From: a bacterium
Lineage (GTDB): Bacteria > JAMORN01
Direction: 5' to 3'
Length of the DNA stretch: 6,684 nt
NCBI GenBank assembly: GCA_027063545.1
Contig: JAMORN010000146.1
Coordinates: forward strand, 1 to 6,684
The notes under the pieces were generated by a model that saw only the letters and a program-made list of their open reading frames with translations, made no database searches and was not told the origin of the DNA. A program made the position numbers and the translations under genes. Positions 1-6,135 of the stretch are shown here, one piece after another (position 1 is the stretch's first letter; each line of letters begins with the position of its first letter).

Positions 1-1184
1 ACTATTTTCCCAGCACAATAAAGGATAGAATATTAATATATAAATTAAAGTTAAAGAAAATAAATTTATTAGATACTTTATTATATGAAAAAGATACGTT
101 GTATTTATATAGTAAAATATCTAATTTGAAGTTGTATAATATAAATAATACATTAATTTCTATAAAAAAACATAAAAAAGACTCTATTTATTCATACTAT
201 ACAACTAAGTTATTTGAAGGTAGATATGTTATAGAGGATAGTGTTAATAATAGATTTATATTTGATATAATTAAAAAAAAGAGAGATTCTTCTTTAGTAA
301 CTATTGTATATGATGATATTGAAAAAGCTAAAATATTGCAGAAGTATATAAAAAATTTAGGATTTTCTACAGAATTTTTATTTGATTATGAAATAAGTTA
401 TACAAGAGGAGATATAATTATATATTTGAGTAAAAATTGGGATTATATAAAAAACTTTAGCAGCTCTAAACCTATTATTTTGTTGAATACATTTACAGAT
501 AGCTTAGAATTTATATATAATTTAAAAAAATTATTTGAAACTAAAATTTTGAATAATCATGATAGTGTAAGGATAAAAAATTTTAATGTGTTTAATTTAA
601 AATATCCTCTTTATATAAATCATTTTTTTAATATAAAACCAACCAAGAAATTAACACCTTTTATTTATAGTAAAACAACTTCTAAATTATACATTGTATT
701 AAAAAGCGATAACATTATTTTTATACCATTTTACTTATTTAACAATAATAGTAATTTTTTTTATACACCAATTTTTGTTTATGTTTTTGATAAATTATTA
801 GAGGAAACAAATAAAATTTATTATATAATCTCATCAGATTCAATCTATTTACCTAAAAAATTTAGAAGTTGTTTGTTATTGGATGGGGAAGATACGATAA
901 AACTTATATCTACTCTTAATGGGGTATATATAAAAAATTTTTTGAAGATAGGAAGATTTAAATTATTGGATAAAGATAGAAATATCTCAGAGGAGATTTA
1001 TATTAATTTTTATCCATTTAAAGATAATTTACCAAAGAATAATAAGTTATTAACAATAACATCAATTAGTGATTTTAATAATATTTTTAGTATAAAAAAT
1101 TATAGAAAGTTATTCTTTATATTATCATTTTTGTTTTTTATTTTAGATACAATTATAAGTTTAAGAATAAAAAGTCCAATCTGA
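1..1184 (+). CDS. BatA-like membrane-anchored protein, C-terminal part (5'-truncated)
   Basis: The reading frame is open from base 3 to the TGA at 1182-1184, so the true start lies to the left of the window. The first in-frame start-like codon (TTG at 99) has no ribosome site and is unlikely to be real. About 393 residues are visible, very rich in Asn, Lys, Ile, Phe and Tyr. Numbering from the TTG, residues 67-110 look like a Rossmann-type strand/helix unit (VTIVYDD, then GDIIIYL). Residues 208-236 (FIPFYLF, then PIFVYVFDKLL) and 274-310 (NGVY, then YINFYP) resemble the end region of BatA-type/VWA membrane proteins, where a 'FPvll' segment is followed by 'GvY...fAvN...ESdL'. Residues 337-356 form one hydrophobic helix followed by a short basic tail (LRIKSPI), a C-terminal membrane anchor as in that family. 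The N-terminal aerotolerance domain and any VWA domain would lie outside the window. The family assignment is inferred from architecture and weak motifs only; a hypothetical membrane protein is the safe fallback. A methyltransferase gene follows after 17 bp, probably in the same operon. Confidence 0.5.
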   Translation, partial: YFPSTIKDRILIYKLKLKKINLLDTLLYEKDTLYLYSKISNLKLYNINNTLISIKKHKKDSIYSYYTTKLFEGRYVIEDSVNNRFIFDIIKKKRDSSLVTIVYDDIEKAKILQKYIKNLGFSTEFLFDYEISYTRGDIIIYLSKNWDYIKNFSSSKPIILLNTFTDSLEFIYNLKKLFETKILNNHDSVRIKNFNVFNLKYPLYINHFFNIKPTKKLTPFIYSKTTSKLYIVLKSDNIIFIPFYLFNNNSNFFYTPIFVYVFDKLLEETNKIYYIISSDSIYLPKKFRSCLLLDGEDTIKLISTLNGVYIKNFLKIGRFKLLDKDRNISEEIYINFYPFKDNLPKNNKLLTITSISDFNNIFSIKNYRKLFFILSFLFFILDTIISLRIKSPI

Positions 1185-1186
1185 GA

Positions 1187-1192
1187 AAAGGA
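1187..1192 (+). promoter_or_regulatory. Ribosome binding site that favours the second ATG of the methyltransferase
   Basis: The sequence AAAGGA lies just after the stop codon of the upstream gene. It is only 3 nt from the ATG at 1196 but 9 nt from the ATG at 1202. The longer spacing is normal for a Shine-Dalgarno site, so translation most likely begins at 1202. The short gap to the preceding stop codon would also allow translational coupling. Confidence 0.6.
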
Positions 1193-1201
1193 TATATGAA
1201 T

Positions 1202-1993
1202 ATGGATAAAATACGTATTTTATCATTACTAAATAAACTTAATCATCTACACAATAGAAAAAAAACAAATACCACAATAGCAGATGGAAAAAGGGTAATA
1301 GAAACAATACTAGAGTCTTCACCAGAGAGCGTAGAGTATTTATTGGTAAGAGAAGATAAAGATTTTAGTGAGGTAATAGAAAAATTTGGGAAAGAGGATA
1401 GAATTATCTATATAAATTCAAGAGATGAAAAAGAGATAAAAATAACTCAAAATCCTCAGGGAATATATGCCATTATAAAACCTCCAGAGATAAAAAAGAT
1501 AAAAGAGTTAAATAGTTTTGATAGAATAATATTTTTATATAAACTTCAAGACCCCATAAATGTAGGAATAATTTTAAGAACTGCTTTAGGTTTTGGCTGG
1601 AATGCTGTTTGTTTTATAAAATCATCTGTTAGAATGGATAATCCTAAATTGATAAGAACTTCATCTGGGTATATTTATAAACAAAACATATTTTTTGTAG
1701 ATGATTTAAATCAGTTATTTTCAATTACTGATCATACAATAATTATTGCTAACCAAAACTCTTCATTTCCTTTATCAAGATTAAAAGATAATATTAGTGG
1801 AGAAGAAAAACTAATGCTGGTATTGGGAAATGAGGGAAGAGGTATTGATGAAGAGTTTATAAAGTCTTTAAATGAAACAGAAGCCCCATTTTTTTCAGTG
1901 AGAATAGAGACAGAGGATATAGAATCATTAAATGTTTCTACAGCAGGTGCTATAATGATGTATGAATTAAGAAAGGTTGAAGAACAATCTTAA
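1202..1993 (+). CDS. TrmH/SpoU-family RNA 2'-O-methyltransferase (RlmB/TsnR-like)
   Basis: This 263-residue protein is a SPOUT-class, SAM-dependent methyltransferase that should methylate a ribose 2'-OH in rRNA or tRNA. Residues 1-95 form the substrate-binding domain (ADGKRVIETIL near 27-37, then PQGIYAII near 85-92, the usual 'hQGi' region). The catalytic domain carries the three family motifs. Motif 1 is DPINVGIILRTALGFG at 117-132, with Asn120 and the likely catalytic Arg126. Motif 2 is LVLGNEGRGI at 207-216. Motif 3 is ESLNVSTAGA at 241-250, part of the deep trefoil knot that binds SAM. Length and two-domain layout fit RlmB (23S rRNA Gm2251) and the related YsgA/TsnR proteins; the target nucleotide cannot be told from sequence alone, so no symbol is given. 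The ATG at 1196, which adds Met-Asn, is an alternative start but sits too close to the ribosome site. The gene lies between a membrane protein gene and valS on the same strand. Confidence 0.92.
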   Translation: MDKIRILSLLNKLNHLHNRKKTNTTIADGKRVIETILESSPESVEYLLVREDKDFSEVIEKFGKEDRIIYINSRDEKEIKITQNPQGIYAIIKPPEIKKIKELNSFDRIIFLYKLQDPINVGIILRTALGFGWNAVCFIKSSVRMDNPKLIRTSSGYIYKQNIFFVDDLNQLFSITDHTIIIANQNSSFPLSRLKDNISGEEKLMLVLGNEGRGIDEEFIKSLNETEAPFFSVRIETEDIESLNVSTAGAIMMYELRKVEEQS

Positions 1994-2041
1994 TATAATT
2001 ATTTTTAATTAGTTATAAAAAAAACTAAAAAATTTAAATAA

Positions 2042-2054
2042 AAGGAGAGGTGAT
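2042..2054 (+). promoter_or_regulatory. Ribosome binding site of valS
   Basis: The run AAGGAGAGGTGAT before the ATG at 2055 can pair with the 16S rRNA tail in two registers: AAGGAG with 7-nt spacing, or GAGGTGAT (2047-2054), which matches the tail over eight bases and ends directly at the start codon. Either supports 2055 as the start. The next in-frame ATG, at 2070, is too far away. Confidence 0.75.
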
Positions 2055-4709
2055 ATGTTTGAATTTAATATGGACAAAAAATTTAATCCTTCTAAAATAG
2101 AAGAAAAATGGAAAAATTTATGGATAGAAAATAAGGTTTTTCATGCTGATGAAAATTCTTCAAAGCCAAAATTTTCTATGGTAATTCCTCCACCTAATGT
2201 TACAGGAATTCTTCATATGGGACATGCTTTAAATAATACTATTCAGGATATAATAGCAAGGTATAAAAGAATGAATGGGTATGAGGTTTTATGGATGCCA
2301 GGAACTGACCATGCTGGTATTGCTACACAAAATGTAGTTGAAAAGAAACTTGCAAAAGAGGGTAAGACTCGTCAAGATTTAGGAAGGGAGAAGTTTATTG
2401 AAGAGGTATGGAAGTGGAAGGAAAAGCATGGTAGTTATATTATAGAGCAGTTAAAGACATTAGGTGCTTCTTGTGATTGGGATAGGGAAAGATTTACAAT
2501 GGATGAAGGGCTTTCCAATGCAGTAAAAGAGGTTTTTGTGAGATTATATGAAAAAGGTTTAATATATAGAGGAAAATATATAATAAACTGGTGTCCAAGG
2601 TGTGGAACAGCACTTGCTGATGAAGAGGTTGAATATGAAGAGGAAAAGGGGCATCTTTGGTATATTAAATATCCATTAAAAGAGGATTCTTCTAAATATA
2701 TAGTAGTTGCAACAACAAGACCAGAAACTATGCTTGGAGATGTGGCTGTTGCTGTTAATCCAAAAGATGAAAGGTATAAAGATTTTATTGGAAAAACATT
2801 AATTCTTCCTCTTGTTGGAAGGGAGATTCCTGTTATTGCAGATGAGATGGTTGATATGGAGTTTGGTACAGGAGCAGTTAAAATCACACCAGCACACGAT
2901 CCAAATGACTATTGGGTAGGAGAGAGACATTCTCTTGAAAAGATAAATATATTTACTCCTGAAGCAAAAATTAATGAAAATGCTCCAGAAAAATATAGAG
3001 GTCTTGATAGATATGAGGCAAGAAAAAAAGTGATTGAGGATTTAGAAAAAGAAGGGTATTTGATAAAAGTAGAAGAACATATTCACTCAGTAGGGCATTG
3101 TTATAGATGTCATACTGTTATAGAGCCTTATTTATCGGATCAGTGGTTTGTTAAGATGAAGCCATTGGCAGAGCCTGCTATAAAAGCAGTAGAAGAAGGA
3201 GATATTAGATTTATTCCAGAGAGATGGACGAAGGTTTATTTAAATTGGATGTATAATATAAGAGATTGGTGTATCTCAAGACAGATTTGGTGGGGACATA
3301 GAATTCCTGTTTATACTTGTAAGGATTGTGGTCATCAAATGGTTTCTAAAAATAATGTTGAGGTTTGCGAAAAATGTGGTTCTAAAAATATAGAACAGGA
3401 TCCTGATGTTTTAGATACATGGTTTTCTTCTTGGCTTTGGCCTTTTAGTACAATGGGTTGGCCTGAAAATACTCTTACATTGAGAAGATTTTATCCAACA
3501 GATGTGCTTGTAACAGGGCAGGATATAATATTTTTCTGGGTTGCTAGAATGATAATGGCTGGTTTTGAATTTACTGGTAGGAAACCATTTACAGATATTT
3601 ATATCCATGGTATAGTAAGAGATGATCAGGGAAGGAAGATGAGTAAATCCTTAGGTAATGCTATAGATCCTCTTGATATTATAAAAGAGTATGGAGCAGA
3701 TGCTTTAAGATTTTCATTGATTCTTATCACAGCAACAGGTCAGGATGTTTATTTATCAAAGGAGAAATTTCAAACAGGAAGAAATTTTGCTAATAAGTTA
3801 TGGAACGCAACTAGATTTGTTATGATGAAAAAAGATGATTTTAAGTATAGTGGGAAGAAGGGTGAGATTTCAAATCTTATTGATAAGGAAGCCTATTCTA
3901 TTTTAAATAATGTTATTAAAAAGGTTACAGATGGGCTTGAAAATTATAGATTCAATGAGGTTGCTCAGGAACTTTATGAATATTCTTGGCATTATTTCTG
4001 TGATTGGTATTTAGAGTATAAAAAGATTGATTTAGAAGAAGCAGATGATAAAGAAAAAGAAAATATATTTAGAAACATTTTCTTTATGTTAGAGAATATT
4101 TATAAGATGCTCCATCCTTATATGCCTTTTATCACCGAGGAGTTATATGAAATAATATATGAGGGTAATAAGAAGAAGGAGTTTTTGGCAATAGAGGAGT
4201 GGCCAAAGTATGATGAAGGTTATATAAATAGTGATGTTGAATATAAAGGAATGATATTAAGAAATATTATAAGTGCTATAAGAAATTTAAGATCAGAGAA
4301 TAATATAGAACAAAAGAGAAAGGTTAATGTGGTTGTTATAGCAGAAAATGATGAAATAAATAGTATGTTGATTGAAAATGTTAAATATATTAAAAAGTTG
4401 GCGAATGTGGAAGAGATGGAGATTACTACAGAGAAAAAAGATATAAAAAATGCTGCAGTAAAGGTAGTTTATAAAAATGAGGTATTTTTACTCCTTGAGG
4501 GTATTGTTGATATAGAAGAGGAGAAAAAAAAGTTATTAAAAGAGTTAGAAAGATATGAAAAGTTATTAAAATCATCTCAAGCAAAACTTTCAAATAAGAA
4601 TTTCTTAGAGAAGGCTCCTCAAGAGGTTGTTGAGAGGGAAAAGAATAAGGTAGAAAACTTTAAAAAACAAATTGAACTAATAAAAGAAAATTTAAATAAA
4701 TTAGGATAG
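2055..4709 (+). CDS. valS: Valyl-tRNA synthetase (ValRS)
   Basis: This complete 884-residue class Ia aminoacyl-tRNA synthetase, of usual bacterial length, charges tRNA-Val with valine in the cytoplasm. The N-terminal catalytic part has PPPNVTGILHMGH at 45-57 (HIGH motif, HMGH 54-57) and MPGTDHAGIATQ at 81-92. The editing (CP1) domain, which removes mis-charged threonine, is marked by TTRPETMLGD at 220-229 and the conserved HDPNDY at 281-286. Two Cys pairs, Cys180/Cys183 and Cys349/Cys352, look like a split zinc site. A second four-Cys zinc ribbon (Cys422, 425, 438, 441) lies just before DVLDTWFSSWLWPFS (451-465). The KMSKS loop is at 528-532. The anticodon-binding helical domain spans roughly 620-770. 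The charged C-terminal coiled coil (about 817-884) is the ValRS tRNA-binding arm. The 61 bp separating it from the methyltransferase is too short for a T-box leader. No frameshift or missing signature residue is visible. Confidence 0.98.
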   Translation: MFEFNMDKKFNPSKIEEKWKNLWIENKVFHADENSSKPKFSMVIPPPNVTGILHMGHALNNTIQDIIARYKRMNGYEVLWMPGTDHAGIATQNVVEKKLAKEGKTRQDLGREKFIEEVWKWKEKHGSYIIEQLKTLGASCDWDRERFTMDEGLSNAVKEVFVRLYEKGLIYRGKYIINWCPRCGTALADEEVEYEEEKGHLWYIKYPLKEDSSKYIVVATTRPETMLGDVAVAVNPKDERYKDFIGKTLILPLVGREIPVIADEMVDMEFGTGAVKITPAHDPNDYWVGERHSLEKINIFTPEAKINENAPEKYRGLDRYEARKKVIEDLEKEGYLIKVEEHIHSVGHCYRCHTVIEPYLSDQWFVKMKPLAEPAIKAVEEGDIRFIPERWTKVYLNWMYNIRDWCISRQIWWGHRIPVYTCKDCGHQMVSKNNVEVCEKCGSKNIEQDPDVLDTWFSSWLWPFSTMGWPENTLTLRRFYPTDVLVTGQDIIFFWVARMIMAGFEFTGRKPFTDIYIHGIVRDDQGRKMSKSLGNAIDPLDIIKEYGADALRFSLILITATGQDVYLSKEKFQTGRNFANKLWNATRFVMMKKDDFKYSGKKGEISNLIDKEAYSILNNVIKKVTDGLENYRFNEVAQELYEYSWHYFCDWYLEYKKIDLEEADDKEKENIFRNIFFMLENIYKMLHPYMPFITEELYEIIYEGNKKKEFLAIEEWPKYDEGYINSDVEYKGMILRNIISAIRNLRSENNIEQKRKVNVVVIAENDEINSMLIENVKYIKKLANVEEMEITTEKKDIKNAAVKVVYKNEVFLLLEGIVDIEEEKKKLLKELERYEKLLKSSQAKLSNKNFLEKAPQEVVEREKNKVENFKKQIELIKENLNKLG

Positions 4710-4717
4710 AAATTCTA

Positions 4718-4803
4718 TGCCGGGAGTGGGACTTGAACCCACACGGGCTTAAAAGCCCACTGGGACCTGAACCCAGTGTGTCTACCAGTTCCACCATCCC
4801 GGC
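4718..4803 (-). tRNA. tRNA-Leu, anticodon CAG
   Basis: Read on the minus strand, the 86 bases fold as a class II tRNA. The acceptor stem is GCCGGGA/TCCCGGC with discriminator A, and the D arm has GTG/CAC with GGTAGA in its loop. The anticodon stem CTGGG/CCCAG encloses the loop TTCAGGT, giving anticodon CAG (reads CUG) with G37. A long variable arm, GGGCT-TTTA-AGCCC, and a T arm GTGGG-TTCAAGT-CCCAC follow. The long variable arm, discriminator A and CAG anticodon identify leucine. The CCA end is not encoded: the bases after the discriminator read TAG, so CCA must be added by nucleotidyltransferase. The gene lies 35 bp downstream of the ino1 stop codon on the same strand and faces the 3' end of valS across 8 bp. 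Confidence 0.97.
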
Positions 4804-4816
4804 TTTTAAAATTTAT

Positions 4817-4847
4817 ATTATAGAGAAAATATAAGAATTTATTTCAG
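4817..4847 (-). promoter_or_regulatory. Possible own promoter of tRNA-Leu, overlapping the ino1 stop codon
   Basis: On the minus strand a perfect TATAAT (4822-4817) lies 13 bp before the 5' end of the tRNA, which would place the transcript start a few bases ahead of the mature tRNA. The best -35-like hexamer is CTGAAA (4847-4842) with a 19-bp spacer, longer than ideal. In such AT-rich DNA, TATAAT alone is weak evidence; co-transcription from ino1 is the alternative. Confidence 0.3.
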
Positions 4848-6029
4848 ATTTTTATTGAACCAATCTTTTAAAATCTCAAATTGTTGATGTAAATTTACAA
4901 TATTAGTATCAAGTGGACTCTTAAAGAAAAATCCTAATTCTTGAATAACACCTTTTAAACTTTTTTTCTTTGCAAATATTAAAAATCTTGCTAAATCAAT
5001 TAAAAGAGGTGCAGCAACAATTGCATCAATAGCATCCCAAATAAAGTATAGTTTTAATTTTGTACCCATAAATCCTTGATAATGTATAAAGTTAAAAGCA
5101 GTTTTATTATCTTGTAAAGAAGGAAAATAATTAATTTCTGTTATACTATATGGAGAATAACCTAACGCTTTTTGTAGTACACTATCTTTGGAAATTATTT
5201 TACTCTTTTTATTTTCATTATGATTTAATACAACCCCATCTAAATCACCTAGTATATTATAGCTCATCCAGCCTAATACTTTTAAGTTTCTATAAGCAAA
5301 CATTGGAGCAAGATTTGTTTTTACCATTGTCTCACCAGTTTTTCCATCATTTCCAGCATGAGGAACTCCTACTTTTTCAGCAAGTTCCTTTAACGCCTTT
5401 ATACTTGCTCCTGCACTTGGCGTGAAGTTTGCATAAGGAATGCCATTTTTTAATGCTACATAAGCATAAATCATACTAGCAGTAACATATTCCTTTTTAT
5501 TCTCTTCAATCATTTTTTCAAAGCCTTCTAGAGAATCATGATACTCAGAATGATACTCATAAACAGGCTCTGTAGAAGCAACATTTATAACAACAATATC
5601 CTCATCATTACCTTTAAATTCTAAAATATCCTTTTCTATTTTTTCAACTATTTCTTTTAATGTTAAATTTTCATCTTCTAATGCTTCTATTTCACCCAAA
5701 GCCTTTATACCAGGCCCACAATTTAAAGCAGTCCCTTTTTTAGCCTTTATTAATTCCAGTTCATTTTTTACTTCTTGAAGAATTTTAAAATCAAAATGTT
5801 TATTTATTTCCCAATGGGCAAGTGCTACCTCATAAGCATTATGTTTTAACGCTCTAATATCATGTCCTCCAAATTCAAATTTTAATGGAATTAAATCATC
5901 TATGGCTTTAAAATCTTCTAAGGTAGATACAACACCTGTTGTATCTATTATTTCCTTTTCAATAGCCTTTGCTCCCACCATAGCAGTTGTAGCCACAATC
6001 CCATAGGATCCAATAAGCCAAATTTTCAT
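4839..6029 (-). CDS. ino1: Inositol-3-phosphate synthase (myo-inositol-1-phosphate synthase)
   Basis: This 396-residue cytosolic enzyme should convert glucose 6-phosphate to 1L-myo-inositol 3-phosphate in an NAD-dependent, redox-neutral reaction, the committed step to inositol compounds. The N-terminal Rossmann fold begins at once: WLIGSYGIVATT at 4-15 holds the dinucleotide-binding glycines. Further family motifs are FGGHDIR at 53-59, INVASTEP at 148-155, FTPSAGAS at 202-209, GNDGKTGETMVK at 226-237 (active-site block, Lys230 and Lys237 being likely catalytic-region lysines), GWMSYNILGDLDG at 253-265, NKKSK at 273-277, and DAIDAIVAAPLLIDLARF at 332-349. The start is well supported by a strong ribosome site. 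Length is normal for bacterial and archaeal members. The VATT/FGGHDIR signature suggests a particular bacterial branch of the family. The product could feed inositol phospholipids, di-myo-inositol phosphate as a solute, or other inositol derivatives; no gene here decides between them. hydE lies 106 bp upstream and tRNA-Leu 35 bp downstream, on the same strand. Confidence 0.93.
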   Translation of the reverse strand: MKIWLIGSYGIVATTAMVGAKAIEKEIIDTTGVVSTLEDFKAIDDLIPLKFEFGGHDIRALKHNAYEVALAHWEINKHFDFKILQEVKNELELIKAKKGTALNCGPGIKALGEIEALEDENLTLKEIVEKIEKDILEFKGNDEDIVVINVASTEPVYEYHSEYHDSLEGFEKMIEENKKEYVTASMIYAYVALKNGIPYANFTPSAGASIKALKELAEKVGVPHAGNDGKTGETMVKTNLAPMFAYRNLKVLGWMSYNILGDLDGVVLNHNENKKSKIISKDSVLQKALGYSPYSITEINYFPSLQDNKTAFNFIHYQGFMGTKLKLYFIWDAIDAIVAAPLLIDLARFLIFAKKKSLKGVIQELGFFFKSPLDTNIVNLHQQFEILKDWFNKNLK

Positions 6030-6035
6030 AAAATG

Positions 6036-6043
6036 CCTCCTTT
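6036..6043 (-). promoter_or_regulatory. Strong ribosome binding site of ino1
   Basis: The minus strand reads AAAGGAGG, a full-length match to the 16S rRNA tail, 6 nt before the ATG at 6029. This fixes the ino1 start and shows that the organism uses canonical Shine-Dalgarno initiation. Confidence 0.85.
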
Positions 6044-6083
6044 GTTATAATAATATATATTCATCCATTAACCTTAAGCGAAT

Positions 6084-6095
6084 TTATTACAATAA
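6084..6095. promoter_or_regulatory. Short inverted repeat in the hydE-ino1 gap, possible operator
   Basis: TTATTACAATAA is an inverted repeat with 5-bp arms (TTATT/AATAA) around a 2-bp centre, located 55 bp upstream of the ino1 start codon. Its size would suit a dimeric regulator. The arms contain only A and T, so chance occurrence in this composition is quite likely. The rest of the 106-bp gap holds only an A/T-rich tract (about 6097-6120) with no GC-rich terminator stem. Confidence 0.15.
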
Positions 6096-6135
6096 GATAA
6101 AATAAAAATAAAAAAATAAATAGAATTTTACAATA

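Noticed and set aside
99-101. TTG as the start of the first protein
   Set aside because: The same frame is open back to base 3, no Shine-Dalgarno site precedes the TTG, and the residues before it continue the same composition, so the gene is truncated by the window edge.
1994-1999. TATAAT directly after the methyltransferase stop codon, as a valS promoter
   Set aside because: No acceptable -35 hexamer lies 16-18 bp upstream (GAAAGG at 17 bp), and TATAAT is common by chance in DNA this rich in A and T.
2009-2028. TTAGTT/AACTAA inverted repeat before valS, as a terminator or leader structure
   Set aside because: The stem is only 6 bp, nearly all A-T, with an 8-nt loop and no following T-run. 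It is too weak for a terminator, and the gap is too short for a T-box.
2435-2887. Open frame of 150 codons on the minus strand inside valS
   Set aside because: It lies wholly antisense to a well-conserved synthetase, is Ser/Thr/Pro-rich as antisense frames often are, and has no recognisable domain.
3411-3608. Open frame of 65 codons on the minus strand inside valS
   Set aside because: It is antisense to the conserved catalytic region of ValRS and shows no protein-like pattern of its own.
4706-4718. Palindrome ATAGAAATTCTAT between valS and the tRNA, as a bidirectional terminator
   Set aside because: It has a single central base, so it cannot form a proper hairpin loop without losing most of its stem, and it is all A-T but for two G-C pairs.
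5150-5425. Open frame of 91 codons on the plus strand inside ino1
   Set aside because: It is antisense to the Ino1 active-site block; its Leu/Phe/His-rich composition is what the complement of ino1 codons would give.
6050-6077. TTAAGG-N16-TATTAT on the minus strand, as the ino1 promoter
   Set aside because: The -35 match is poor, and transcription would begin at or inside the ribosome binding site, leaving almost no leader.
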